Of a stretch of DNA of 64,000 bases, positions 36,673 through 45,484 are shown piece after piece. The stretch covers positions 1 to 64,000 of the forward strand of contig JAFIGH010000011.1 of assembly GCA_020831525.1 (NCBI GenBank), in the 5' to 3' direction. The DNA comes from Opitutales bacterium. Its GTDB lineage: Bacteria > Verrucomicrobiota > Verrucomicrobiia > Opitutales > Oceanipulchritudinaceae. Made by a program: the position numbers and the translations under genes. Numbering within the stretch: position 1 is the stretch's first letter; each line of letters starts with the position of its first letter. The notes under the pieces were generated by a model that had not been told where the DNA came from, searched no databases, and worked only from the letters and a program-made list of their open reading frames with translations.

Positions 36673-38718
36673 ATGACCCGTGAAAGCGCACCCGCCTCCC
36701 GCCCCTCTCCGCTCGACGAACCGATCCTGATCGGGGCGAGCTGGTACCCCGAAATGTGGGAACCGGCCGAGTGGCCCAAGGACACCGCGCGCATGCGCGA
36801 CCTCGGCTTCCGCATTGTGCGGCTCTTCGAGTTTGCGTGGAAGCGTTTCGAGCCGAAGGAAGGTGTCTTTGACTTCGACTGGGCGCGCGAGGTGCTCGAC
36901 CTCTGCCACGGCGCGGGCATCGCCGTGATGATCGGCACGCCGACAGCGGCGCCGCCCGCATGGCTCACGGAAAAGTATCCGGAGGTCCTGCTCACCGGCC
37001 CGGACGGGCGGCGCGCGGTCCACGGCAAGCGCAAGCACTACAACCACCACAGCCGCGTCTACCGGCGGCACTGCGCGCGCATCGTGCGCGCCATGGCAGA
37101 GAACCTCGGCACGCACCCCGCCGTCCACTCATGGCAGATCGATAACGAAATGTCGGGTTCGGACTACGGCGAAGAGACCCGCGCGCTCTTCCACGCATGG
37201 CTGGAAAAGCGCTTCGGCACGGTGGAAGCGCTCAACGAGGCATGGGGCCTTCATTTCTGGAGCCAAGCCTATGATCATTTCGGGCAGATCCCGATGGTGG
37301 AGAGCCGGGTGGGCAGCATCGAGGTGCCGGAGCGGCACCACCCCTCGCTTCTTATCGCGCAGGCGCGCTTCCAGAACGACGGATGGACGGAGTTCATCGA
37401 CGCGCAGTGCCGGATCATCCGCGAACACAGCGACCGTCCGATCACCTCCAACATGACGGAGAACCCGGGCATGCACTGGTACCAGCACAACCGTGTCCTC
37501 GACGCCGTTGGAACGAGTTGCTACAAGGACCTCGCCCACTACACGTGGACGCTCTTCACCTTTGACCGCATGCGCGCGGAAAAAGCGCGGCCGTATTGGC
37601 TGCTGGAGACGGCGCCAAGCTGGAGCGCGGGCGGACGAATCTGGAACATCCACATGCACGGCGACGGCATCCGCGCCTTCAGTTGGCTTTCGCTGCTCAT
37701 GGGAGGGTCGATGATCCTCTACTGGCAGTGGCGGCAGCACTGGGCGGGGCAGGAAATGCTCCACGGCACCCTCGTCACCGCGACGGGCGCATGGCGTCCG
37801 GGCGTCGACGCGCACCGCCGCCTCACCGGCGAGGTGGCGGAGCACGAAGAATGGCTGCGCGCCAATCCGCCCGCGCCTGCGGCGGTCGCCCTGCTCTACA
37901 GCAACGAAACGGCATGGGCCCTGAGCATCGATCCGCACGACGACGGCGTCGTCTACAACAAACTGTGGCGCGACGACTTCCACCTGCCCCTCGTGGAAAA
38001 CCACATCCACCGCGACGTCATTGCGGAGGACGCCGACCTCTCACCCTACCGCGTGCTCATCGTCCCCCTCCTCCATTTCATGAAGGCGGGCACGACGGAC
38101 AAGCTGCGGCGCTGGGTTGAGGGCGGCGGGCGCCTCTTCCTCGGCCCCATGGTGCACACCCGCACCGAAGAGTACACCCTCTGGAAGGACCGTGCCTACG
38201 GCGGCCTCGAAGACCTCATGGGGGCCGAAAGCCTGCACGGCTTTCCCCACAAATGGATGGAGGAGCGCACGACCGTAGAGGGACCGGACCTTCCCGCCGC
38301 ACAACCCAAAATCTGGGGCGAAGCTTTCAAGCCGCACGACGCCGAGGTCCTCGCCCGCTACAAGGGCGGTTACGGCGACGGGCAACCCGCCGTCATCGAC
38401 CACCGGTTCGGCAAAGGGCGCGTCATCTCCTGCGGCACCTTCACCGGCCGCGACACCTATATGCGCCTTGTCGGCAGACTCATGGAAGACGCCGGGGTGC
38501 GGGCCGACGCCGACGGCGACCCGTCCGTCATCGTCGTCCCCCGCGCGGCGCGGGACGGAGCGCACACAGGATACGGTGTCGTCAACATAAGCGAGGCACC
38601 CGCCGCCGTCGCACTCGCGCAGGCAGGCACCGACCGCCTCTCGGGGAAACGCTTTGACGGTCCCGTGACTCTCGATCCTTTGCAGGTTGCGCTTGTCGAG
38701 TGCGGTCCGCGCGCCTAA
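36673..38718 (+). CDS. GH42 beta-galactosidase
   Basis: A 681-residue glycoside hydrolase family 42 enzyme removing terminal beta-galactosyl units. The catalytic TIM barrel shows the acid/base E159 in WQIDNEMSGS and the nucleophile E312 in YWLLETAPS. The trimerisation domain (RVLIVPLLHFM) and a C-terminal small domain follow. There is no signal peptide, so it acts in the cytoplasm on imported oligosaccharides. Length is normal. The epimerase gene follows after 26 bases, suggesting an operon for galactoside use. Confidence 0.9.
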   Translation: MTRESAPASRPSPLDEPILIGASWYPEMWEPAEWPKDTARMRDLGFRIVRLFEFAWKRFEPKEGVFDFDWAREVLDLCHGAGIAVMIGTPTAAPPAWLTEKYPEVLLTGPDGRRAVHGKRKHYNHHSRVYRRHCARIVRAMAENLGTHPAVHSWQIDNEMSGSDYGEETRALFHAWLEKRFGTVEALNEAWGLHFWSQAYDHFGQIPMVESRVGSIEVPERHHPSLLIAQARFQNDGWTEFIDAQCRIIREHSDRPITSNMTENPGMHWYQHNRVLDAVGTSCYKDLAHYTWTLFTFDRMRAEKARPYWLLETAPSWSAGGRIWNIHMHGDGIRAFSWLSLLMGGSMILYWQWRQHWAGQEMLHGTLVTATGAWRPGVDAHRRLTGEVAEHEEWLRANPPAPAAVALLYSNETAWALSIDPHDDGVVYNKLWRDDFHLPLVENHIHRDVIAEDADLSPYRVLIVPLLHFMKAGTTDKLRRWVEGGGRLFLGPMVHTRTEEYTLWKDRAYGGLEDLMGAESLHGFPHKWMEERTTVEGPDLPAAQPKIWGEAFKPHDAEVLARYKGGYGDGQPAVIDHRFGKGRVISCGTFTGRDTYMRLVGRLMEDAGVRADADGDPSVIVVPRAARDGAHTGYGVVNISEAPAAVALAQAGTDRLSGKRFDGPVTLDPLQVALVECGPRA

Positions 38719-38744
38719 CCATCCTCGCCATCAGCAATCCCCCC

Positions 38745-39605
38745 ATGAAAATTCTCGTCACCGGCGCGGCGGGACGGCTCGGGAGCGTCGTCTGCCGCCG
38801 TTTGCACGACGCGGGCCACGAAGTCCGCGCCACCGACCGCACCCGCGATCCGTCGCTGCCCGTGCCCGTCATCGTTGCCGACCTCACTATGCGGGAAGTC
38901 GCCTACCCACTCGTCGAAGGCATGGAAGGCATCATTCACCTCGGAAATATCCCCGACGCGCACCGCACCGACGCGCAAACGACCTACACCGTCAACACGG
39001 CCGCCAATATCCACCTATTCCAAGCCGCCGCGGAGTCGGGCGTCCGACGGATCGTTTTCGCCAGTTCGGTGCAGGCCGTCTCGGGCACACGCACCCTCGC
39101 CGACGACGTCCCCAGCGTCCTCCCCCACCTGCCGCTCGACGGCGCCATCCCGGCCTGCCCCGGCAACACCTACGGTCTCAGCAAGCAGGCGGGCGAAGAT
39201 GCCCTCGCCTTTTATGCGCGCACACACCAACTCCATGCGGTTGCCCTCCGCTTTCCATGGCTCATCTCGCGGGCACGAATCGAACACATCTTCCAACGCG
39301 GCAACGGCACATCGGTGGACCCGGACAAAGCCGCCTACAGCCGTCCCGACGAAGGCCTTTCCTTCCTTGCCTTCGACGACGCCGCCGCCCTCGCCGAGGC
39401 CGCCCTGCTGCGCGCCCCGGCCGGATACCGCTGCTTCATGCCCGCCCATCCACGCGGCCGCCTCCACGGCCTCCGGCCCGGCGAAATCGCCCGCCGCTAC
39501 TTCCCCGGAGTCCCGCACAAACGCGACCTCGACGCCCTCGGCAGCCTCTTCCACCTCGATGAAATCGAGCAAGTCCTCGGCTGGCGCCCCGGAAACCCGG
39601 AGTAG
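38745..39605 (+). CDS. NAD-dependent epimerase/dehydratase
   Basis: A 286-residue short-chain extended dehydrogenase. MKILVTGAAGRLGS carries the NAD-binding GxxGxxG, and YGLSKQ is the YxxxK catalytic pair. The substrate cannot be read. Sequence and context (downstream of GH42, upstream of a glycan cluster) suggest a nucleotide-sugar or sugar-acid dehydrogenase. The ATG at 38745 fits the fold start. Confidence 0.8.
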   Translation: MKILVTGAAGRLGSVVCRRLHDAGHEVRATDRTRDPSLPVPVIVADLTMREVAYPLVEGMEGIIHLGNIPDAHRTDAQTTYTVNTAANIHLFQAAAESGVRRIVFASSVQAVSGTRTLADDVPSVLPHLPLDGAIPACPGNTYGLSKQAGEDALAFYARTHQLHAVALRFPWLISRARIEHIFQRGNGTSVDPDKAAYSRPDEGLSFLAFDDAAALAEAALLRAPAGYRCFMPAHPRGRLHGLRPGEIARRYFPGVPHKRDLDALGSLFHLDEIEQVLGWRPGNPE

Positions 39606-39689
39606 CAACGGAGCCAAGCCTCCGTCGACCCCCACTGCCAACGCAAACGACCGGGCAATCCCCGCCCCCCCCGTTAAAATCCAGAGCAG

Positions 39690-39770
39690 AACTAAATTTG
39701 TTGTCATAGATAATCCATAGCTAAATGATTTGCATGTATTGACCCGGAATTAAAATTATTGACAGCGGCG
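39690..39770. repeat. AT-rich TTGAC repeat island 3
   Basis: Two TTGAC copies (in TGTATTGACC and AAATTATTGACAG) and the related CATAG and TAAAT motifs occur here in an AT-rich stretch between the epimerase gene and a long non-coding region. The copies match those at 23086-23290 and 33715-33800 but are more diverged. Confidence 0.45.
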
Positions 39771-39975
39771 CGGGAGCCCGGGGGCCGCGCGCTTATTCAG
39801 CCGCGGGATGCGGTTGCCCGGCACGACGAAAGCACGCCGGAGCGCCCGGACCAGCGCGGCGGTTCCGGGGCTGACCGCGTCTAAAGAACGCGGCTCCTGT
39901 AAAGCGGCTCCGGCGGGAACTTCGCAGGCCGACAAATGGTCGTGCAGGAGCCGCGCGCTCCAACCCATCCGCCAT

Positions 39976-40331
39976 CAGGACCGTCGGACCGTCGGACCGC
40001 CCGCCGCCGAAAGGACCGTCGGCTTCAGCCGATGCCTGTGGTTGCATGCGCTGCCCCGGATCCGCAAGCGACGGCTGAAGCCAAAACCACCCCCACCATG
40101 AGAGAGCCCTCGCTTACTGGCACGACCAATCCTCTCCGGAAATCGCCTTTTGCCGGGTGACGGTGCCTCGCTGAAGCTTCAGCCTACGAACCCGCACACG
40201 GCCCCAGGATGGGGCCGCGCTACGGTTGCTCCACCGCAATTTTGAACCACGGATTCCACAAGCAACACGGATACCTTTACGCCGGATTCGCCAAGCACCA
40301 TATCCGTGATAATTCGTGGAATCCGTGGTTC
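39976..40331. repeat. minor octamer copies and inverted repeats
   Basis: From 39976 a few GGACCGTC octamers echo the large array at 40888-41047. GTCGGCTTCAGCCG and CGGCTGAAGCC, near 40020-40080, form inverted copies. GAACCACGGATTCCAC at 40244-40259 and GTGGAATCCGTGGTTC at 40316-40331 are perfect 16-base inverted arms, with CACGGATA (40266-40273) and TATCCGTG (40301-40308) inside. I see no coding potential. Confidence 0.6.
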
Positions 40332-40424
40332 CTTAAATCCAGTTGGCGAGCCTCTGTGCTCTCTGCGCCCTCCGTGGTAAAAAAAACCGCTGGAAAGCCG
40401 TCCATCCGCATATTCCCACCGCCC

Positions 40425-40640
40425 GCCAGCTCCGCAGGCTCAAGGACGCGAAGCGGATCTGCGGTAATCAGCGCACCGCCCTTCAATTCTGCCGCAAACC
40501 TCCCCACAAGATGGTCGAAGACAGAAGATATCATCAACACCCGAAATCCGGACAGCCGAATCAATAACATTGTGCCCCGCATCCGAGAGCAGTTGCAAGG
40601 CACCGCCCCAAACACAGGTGTCCAACAAAATCCGCGCCAT
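40425..40640 (-). pseudogene. decayed DUF5615 PIN-like toxin gene
   Basis: The frame starts MARILLDTCVWGGALQLL and SDAGHNV, the N-terminal end of DUF5615 PIN-like proteins. In a different frame the C-terminal end follows closely (RFAAELKGGALITADPL, RVLEP). About 60 central residues, including the usual LDKDFG motif, are missing, so an internal deletion and frame change have inactivated it. It follows the DUF433 remnant, the normal gene order of this toxin-antitoxin pair. Confidence 0.65.
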
Positions 40641-40661
40641 TGCATCGATGGAAGCAACCGT

Positions 40662-40880
40662 TCAGGACATTGCGAGCAACTCCACCCGTTCATGCCGTGC
40701 CAGCTTTGACGCATAAACCAGGCAAGCGCGGATGTCTTCGGGCTCTAAAAACGGGTATCCCGAAAGTATCGTTGCCGGGTCATCTCCGGCTGCGAGCAGA
40801 TCAAGGATGTGCTCAACGGCAACTCGCCGACCCCGTAAAATCGGCTTCCCCCCGTAGAGGTTCGGATCACAAGTGATCCG
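40662..40880 (-). pseudogene. DUF433 antitoxin-like gene without a start codon
   Basis: Read leftward, about 72 codons give RITCDPNLYGGKPILRGRR, then VAVEHILDLLAAG and ILSGYPFLEPEDIRAC, a complete DUF433 core ending at a TGA at 40662-40664. The expected ATG a few codons before RIT is absent: the sequence there runs into the octamer array, which offers no ATG, GTG or TTG in this frame. It is probably a pseudogene truncated at its 5' end. Confidence 0.65.
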
Positions 40881-40887
40881 ACCACCT

Positions 40888-41047
40888 CGGACTGCCGGAC
40901 TGCCGGACTGTCGGACCGTCGGACCGTCGGACTGTCGGACTGTCGGACCGTCGGACTGCCGGACTGCCGGACCGTCAAACCGTCGGACCGTCGGACTGTC
41001 GGACCGTCGGACTGTCGGACCGTCGGACCGTCGGACCGTCGGACTGT
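40888..41047. repeat. 20-unit octamer tandem array (CGGACYGY)
   Basis: Exactly twenty 8-base units of CGGACYGY lie head to tail, mostly CGGACCGT, CGGACTGT and CGGACTGC, with one diverged unit (CAAACCGT). The 8-base period is not a multiple of three, yet all three leftward frames stay mostly open. It abuts the start-less DUF433 remnant on the left and the glycosyltransferase gene promoter region on the right. Confidence 0.95.
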
Positions 41048-41121
41048 CCTCCGCCCTCCGCCCTCCCCAACCACCATTCCTCTTTACCTCGCCGCGGCTG
41101 CCGCGCTAGCTTCTCTTCATC

Positions 41122-42081
41122 GTGCAAGACCGTCCGCTCGTCAGCATCCTCATTCCTTGCTACAACGCCCGCCAGTGGGTGGGCGTGGCCATTGAGAGCG
41201 CCCTCGCGCAGACCTACCCGCACACCGAGGTTATCGTTGTCGACGACGGCTCGACGGACGGCAGCGTCGAGGTCCTCCGCGGGTTCGACGGCCGCATCCG
41301 CTGGGAGACCGGACCCAACCGCGGGGGCAATCCCACGCGCAACCGCCTCCTCGAACTCGCGCAGGGCGAATGGCTGCAATACCTCGACGCCGACGACTGG
41401 CTCAAGCCGGACAAAATCGAGCGCCAAGTCGCCGACCTCGAAAAGGACGACGCCGTCGATGTTCTCTACAGCCCGGTGATCATGGCGTGGCACGAAGCAG
41501 GAGGCGTCCGCGAAGAGCCCGACCCCATACCCCCGCCCCACGATCCCGCCATCCTCCTCGCGGCTTGGGACCTGCCGCAGACCGGCGGCCCCCTCTGGCG
41601 CAAATCGGCCCTCCTTGACGTCGGGGGATGGAAGGACGACCAGCCCTGCTGCCAGGAACACGAACTCTACCTGCGTCTCCTCACGGCCGGGAAACGTTTC
41701 CGCCACTGCCCCGAAACCGGGGCCGTCTACCGCCAGTGGAGCGACGGCACCGTGTGCAAGCGCAACGTCCCGCTTGTCCACGAAAAGCGACTCGAAATCG
41801 AAGACGCCCTCGAAAACCACCTGCGCGAAACCGGCGCCCTCACCCCGGAGCGCCTGCGCGCCGTCAACCAAGCCCGCTTTGAAATCGCCCGCGGCATGTG
41901 GCGCTACAACCGCCCCGCCGCCCGCGTCCTCATGCAAAGAGTCCGAGCCGCCGACCCCGCCTTCGTTCCCTCCGGCCATGCCGCTCCCCCCGCCTACCAA
42001 AAAACCTACCGCCTCCTCGGCTTCGCCGCCGCCGAACGCGTCGCCGACGTTTCGCGACGAATTCAAGGGCAGGCTCCTTGA
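41122..42081 (+). CDS. family 2 glycosyltransferase
   Basis: A 319-residue GT-A fold glycosyltransferase. It starts at GTG 41122 (LVSILIPCYNARQWV), then VIVVDDGSTDGSVEVL and LQYLDADDWLKPDK with the DxD-type metal site. There is no membrane segment. It adds a sugar from a nucleotide donor to a glycan or lipid-linked acceptor; the sugar is unknown. It opens the exopolysaccharide-type cluster and is followed by a dehydrogenase gene after about 75 bases. Confidence 0.85.
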   Translation: MQDRPLVSILIPCYNARQWVGVAIESALAQTYPHTEVIVVDDGSTDGSVEVLRGFDGRIRWETGPNRGGNPTRNRLLELAQGEWLQYLDADDWLKPDKIERQVADLEKDDAVDVLYSPVIMAWHEAGGVREEPDPIPPPHDPAILLAAWDLPQTGGPLWRKSALLDVGGWKDDQPCCQEHELYLRLLTAGKRFRHCPETGAVYRQWSDGTVCKRNVPLVHEKRLEIEDALENHLRETGALTPERLRAVNQARFEIARGMWRYNRPAARVLMQRVRAADPAFVPSGHAAPPAYQKTYRLLGFAAAERVADVSRRIQGQAP

Positions 42082-42155
42082 TTGGATCTTCAATCTCATC
42101 GAATCGAACACCACTCCGATCACGAGCTGAGTCCACCAATAGGAAACACCATAAT

Positions 42156-43361
42156 ATGAAAGTTGCCTTCGCCGGGACGGGGTATGTATCTGATGCATAC
42201 GCCCGCGACCTACAGTATCACTCCGACCTTGAGCTGGTGGGCGCGTATGACTGCGACCCAGGCCGCCTGGAAGCATTCACTCGCTTTGCCACCAAATTGA
42301 GGCCGGAGTCGCCCCCTCGGCAATATTCCAGCCTCAATGAGTTACTGGCCGACGAGGCTGTAGAGACGGTCGTAAATCTGACGAATCCCCGCTCCCATGC
42401 GGCAGTGACGCGCCAAAGCCTTGAAGCGGGGAAACACGTCTATTCGGAAAAGCCGCTGGGCATGAACCTTGAAGAAGCCCGTTCCCTTGCCTTTCTTGCC
42501 AAAGAGCGAAACCTTCGGCTCTCGTCCGCGCCCTGCAGCTTCTTGAGTCCCGCCGCCCAAACCCTCGCAAAGGCGGTCCGTGACGGTACCATCGGAACCG
42601 TCCGCGTCGTCTATGCAAATTTCGACGACGGCATGATCGCCCCAAAAATGACACCGTGGGGCTGGCTCAACGAATTTGGCATACCATGGCCAGCCAAGGA
42701 CGAGTTCGAAGTCGGATGCACGGTCGAACACGCTGGCTACTTTCTGACATGGCTTGCGGGAATCTTCGGTCCTGCTCGGGAAGTCACCGCTTTCGCCTCA
42801 TGCTGCATCCCCGACAAGGGTATCGAAGTCGAAGGCATGGCTCCTGATTTCACCGCAGCATGCCTTCGTTATGACGAGAACGTCGTGGTGCGTGCGACAT
42901 GCGGGCTTGTCGCGCCGCTGGACAAGTCACTCACAATCGTCGGAGATAAGGGTGTCTTGTTTGTGAAGAACCTGCGGGACGACTATGGCGGAATCTATTT
43001 GCGGCACCTTCCCGCGACGGGATGGCAGGCACGTATCGAACCCCGGGTAAACCGGCTACGCCGCCGCCTCGAACGACTACTTCCATTCACCTTGTGGTCG
43101 TCACATGAGTGGGCGCTTTACCGAAAGATCCCGCAAGCGATCAAAGAACAGTCGCGCAACACGGCGAGTCACAAACCTGTCGATTTTTGCCGGGGGCTCG
43201 CTGAAATGGCGGAGGCGATTCAGCAAGGCCGGACGCACCGCCTCTCCGCGGATTTAGGATTTCACATTGTGGAGTTGATCAACGCCCTGCAGAACCCGGC
43301 CCCCGAGACCGCAAAACAAAAGATATCGTCTTCGTTCGATCCAATCGAACCCCTCGCTTGA
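42156..43361 (+). CDS. Gfo/Idh/MocA family oxidoreductase
   Basis: A 401-residue NAD(P)-dependent dehydrogenase starting MKVAFAGTGYVSDAYARD (Rossmann start) with the EKPLGM motif in HVYSEKPLGMNLEEA. Such enzymes oxidise or rearrange sugars. The ATG at 42156 starts the fold cleanly. It is convergent with a second Gfo/Idh/MocA gene. A nucleotide-sugar modification role is inferred from the surrounding glycan genes. Confidence 0.82.
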   Translation: MKVAFAGTGYVSDAYARDLQYHSDLELVGAYDCDPGRLEAFTRFATKLRPESPPRQYSSLNELLADEAVETVVNLTNPRSHAAVTRQSLEAGKHVYSEKPLGMNLEEARSLAFLAKERNLRLSSAPCSFLSPAAQTLAKAVRDGTIGTVRVVYANFDDGMIAPKMTPWGWLNEFGIPWPAKDEFEVGCTVEHAGYFLTWLAGIFGPAREVTAFASCCIPDKGIEVEGMAPDFTAACLRYDENVVVRATCGLVAPLDKSLTIVGDKGVLFVKNLRDDYGGIYLRHLPATGWQARIEPRVNRLRRRLERLLPFTLWSSHEWALYRKIPQAIKEQSRNTASHKPVDFCRGLAEMAEAIQQGRTHRLSADLGFHIVELINALQNPAPETAKQKISSSFDPIEPLA

Positions 43362-43385
43362 TATCACCCCGCTGCCGCCAATCCG

Positions 43386-44471
43386 CTAAACTCGCGCAGA
43401 ACCGCGGATTGCATCAATCATATCCAGAATTTCGATGCTCGCTTCAAGCGGCATGACGTCGCTCTGCGTCCTGCCGTCCGAAACACACTCCATCAGCTCA
43501 AGCGCTTCGCCGCGCAAGCCGGCGTCAGCCTCGGCGCAAAGCGCATTGGCGGGCGGAAATCGCGCGGGCATTAATCTCGCCAAAGCTTGCCGAACCATCC
43601 GGTGCACCCTGCCCCTTGCGGGAGATCGCCAATGAGGAGAGAAAACCCGCATTTGCGACGGCCCGATAAACGGCGAGTCCACAACAATAAAACCGTCTTC
43701 GCCAACAATCGTGGCTTCATTCGATAGTGTGGCCGTCTGGTGGGCTGATACAACGGCCAGGCAATTCTGACCATACCGAAGCGAAGCCGAAAATGCGTCC
43801 TCTCCCGCGTCGTCCGAGATTCGAAGTACCGCGCCGCTGATTGCGTCGGGCTTTCCAAGAATATAGTGCGCGAGCGATATGGCATAGACACCGAATGCTA
43901 AAAGTGCGCCCCGTCCCTCACCCGGTTTTCTCTCTCGGTCCAGCATTTCTCCCTGCTTGGCATAGCCTGCCTCCGCCCGCAGGAAATGGACCTCGCCAAG
44001 CGATCCGGCCTCAACCATGCGTTTCGCCTCCTGAATGAGGGGACTGAACCGCATCCACATCGCCTCCATGCAAAACCGGTTCGCCGCCTGCGCCGCCGCG
44101 GCGATTTCTCTGGCTTCCGCTCCCGAGGCAGCTAAGGGCTTTTCGCACAGAACGGCCTTACCCCCTTCCAGTGCAGCGATACAATGATCCTTGTGCAACT
44201 TCGTCGGTGAAGCAATATATACGGCATCGATTCCCGAACTCGAACAAAGCTCGTCCAAAGTGCTATAGACCACACACTCGGCTCCATCCACGCTCCGCAA
44301 GAAAGCTTGCCCCTTTTCCCGCGAGCGGGAACAAATTCCCGCAAGCTTTGCGCCGGGAACTCGCATGAGAGCACGCACAAAATTCTGCGCGATCCTGTGC
44401 GTTCCGACCACGCCCCATCGGCACTGAACTGATTTGGTCTCGCGGTGCTCCGTTCGCGGGATACTGTCCAT
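43386..44471 (-). CDS. Gfo/Idh/MocA family oxidoreductase
   Basis: A 361-residue dehydrogenase. The Rossmann start WGVVGTHRIAQNFVRAL is preceded by about 18 residues, and VLCEKPLAASGAEA carries the EKP motif. Substrate unknown. It is more divergent from the 42156-43361 gene than recent duplicates would be. Its upstream region overlaps the 5' side of the divergent sulfotransferase gene. Confidence 0.82.
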   Translation of the reverse strand: MDSIPRTEHRETKSVQCRWGVVGTHRIAQNFVRALMRVPGAKLAGICSRSREKGQAFLRSVDGAECVVYSTLDELCSSSGIDAVYIASPTKLHKDHCIAALEGGKAVLCEKPLAASGAEAREIAAAAQAANRFCMEAMWMRFSPLIQEAKRMVEAGSLGEVHFLRAEAGYAKQGEMLDRERKPGEGRGALLAFGVYAISLAHYILGKPDAISGAVLRISDDAGEDAFSASLRYGQNCLAVVSAHQTATLSNEATIVGEDGFIVVDSPFIGPSQMRVFSPHWRSPARGRVHRMVRQALARLMPARFPPANALCAEADAGLRGEALELMECVSDGRTQSDVMPLEASIEILDMIDAIRGSARV

Positions 44472-44637
44472 TCCTCAAAAAATGAATCCATTGCCGGAGG
44501 CACAAGAAATTTATTCCAGATCGGATAGAAGCCGGGACCGGCAAGAATCATCTCAATACTCGAAAGACAGAATAGAGGTTGCGTCAACAAGCCCGCCGCA
44601 TACAAATTCCAAATTTCCCATTCACGCTTACGATTCC

Positions 44638-45459
44638 ATGCTCGAACCTTCAAGCTCTCCACAGTCTACCGGACACCTGTGCAAAGTCATGCTCGGCGGC
44701 CTTCGGATTCAATCCGCCGTTTATCGGGACAGCATCCTAAAGTGGCCGAGGGTATGTAGCGATGTTCAAGGATTCTTTATATTCGGACAAGGCCGAAGCG
44801 GCAGCACTCTTTTGGGCACCCTGCTCGGCGCCCACAGCAAGATTGATTTCCGCGACGAGATATTGTTCCACCGCAAACTTTTTCCAATGGCGCACGTGAA
44901 TGGTTGTGCGAGCCGAAGCACCGCACCTTTTTTCGGCTTCCACGTTAAGATCTACCAACTAACCGAGGATCAACGTATAAAGCGGCCTGAACTTTTCATC
45001 GACCGCCTTCTCTCGAAAGGCTGGAAAATGATATACCTTCGTCGACTAAATGTCCTGCGGCTCGCAGTATCCCCCCTCCTCGCCCGTGATCGTAAGTTGT
45101 GGCACATACGGAGTGACTCGGAAGGCAAATCCAAGGCCGCTGTGAGACTGGATCCGCGCGAAGTCGAAACGTGTGTTCGGAATCGGCTTCGGTTCTTCAA
45201 AATGGAGTCCGCCATCCTTCAGAACTGTGCCTATCTGGAGGTCATCTATGAACGGGATCTTCTGGATGCCGGACGACACGGTGATACCGTTGGCAAAGTA
45301 ACGGACTTTCTCGGACTCGAAAGAGAAGGAACCAAATCCCATCTCCAAAAGACGACGTCCCCGAATCTCTCCGACGACATCAGCAACCTCGAGGAAATCC
45401 ACGAGCATCTGCGGCACAAAGGGCTGGACGATGAAATCGCCGCAGCTTCCAAAGATTGA
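44638..45459 (+). CDS. sulfotransferase family protein
   Basis: A 273-residue cytoplasmic protein with the PAPS-binding 5' loop FGQGRSGSTLLGTLLGAH. A later VIYERDLL segment may form the 3' phosphate site. It likely transfers sulfate to a carbohydrate of the glycan made by this cluster. The start at 44638 is tentative: the frame is open further upstream, and a later ATG is also possible. It faces the acyltransferase gene and shares a hairpin with it. Confidence 0.7.
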   Translation: MLEPSSSPQSTGHLCKVMLGGLRIQSAVYRDSILKWPRVCSDVQGFFIFGQGRSGSTLLGTLLGAHSKIDFRDEILFHRKLFPMAHVNGCASRSTAPFFGFHVKIYQLTEDQRIKRPELFIDRLLSKGWKMIYLRRLNVLRLAVSPLLARDRKLWHIRSDSEGKSKAAVRLDPREVETCVRNRLRFFKMESAILQNCAYLEVIYERDLLDAGRHGDTVGKVTDFLGLEREGTKSHLQKTTSPNLSDDISNLEEIHEHLRHKGLDDEIAAASKD

Positions 45460-45484
45460 CCCAGTCCGGTCATACCGGACTGGG
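45460..45484. terminator. bidirectional hairpin between convergent genes
   Basis: CCCAGTCCGGT at 45460-45470 and ACCGGACTGGG at 45474-45484 form 11-base perfect arms around CAT. It starts just after the sulfotransferase stop and contains the acyltransferase stop codon. Only short T runs follow, so it is a probable shared terminator but not a textbook one. Confidence 0.6.

Noticed and set aside
40888-41047. CRISPR array
   Set aside because: The octamers are directly adjacent with no spacers, and no cas gene is nearby.
40975-42276. 433-codon leftward open frame
   Set aside because: It is antisense to a clear GT2 gene, and its end is produced by the octamer array, which keeps frames open. No domain is recognised.
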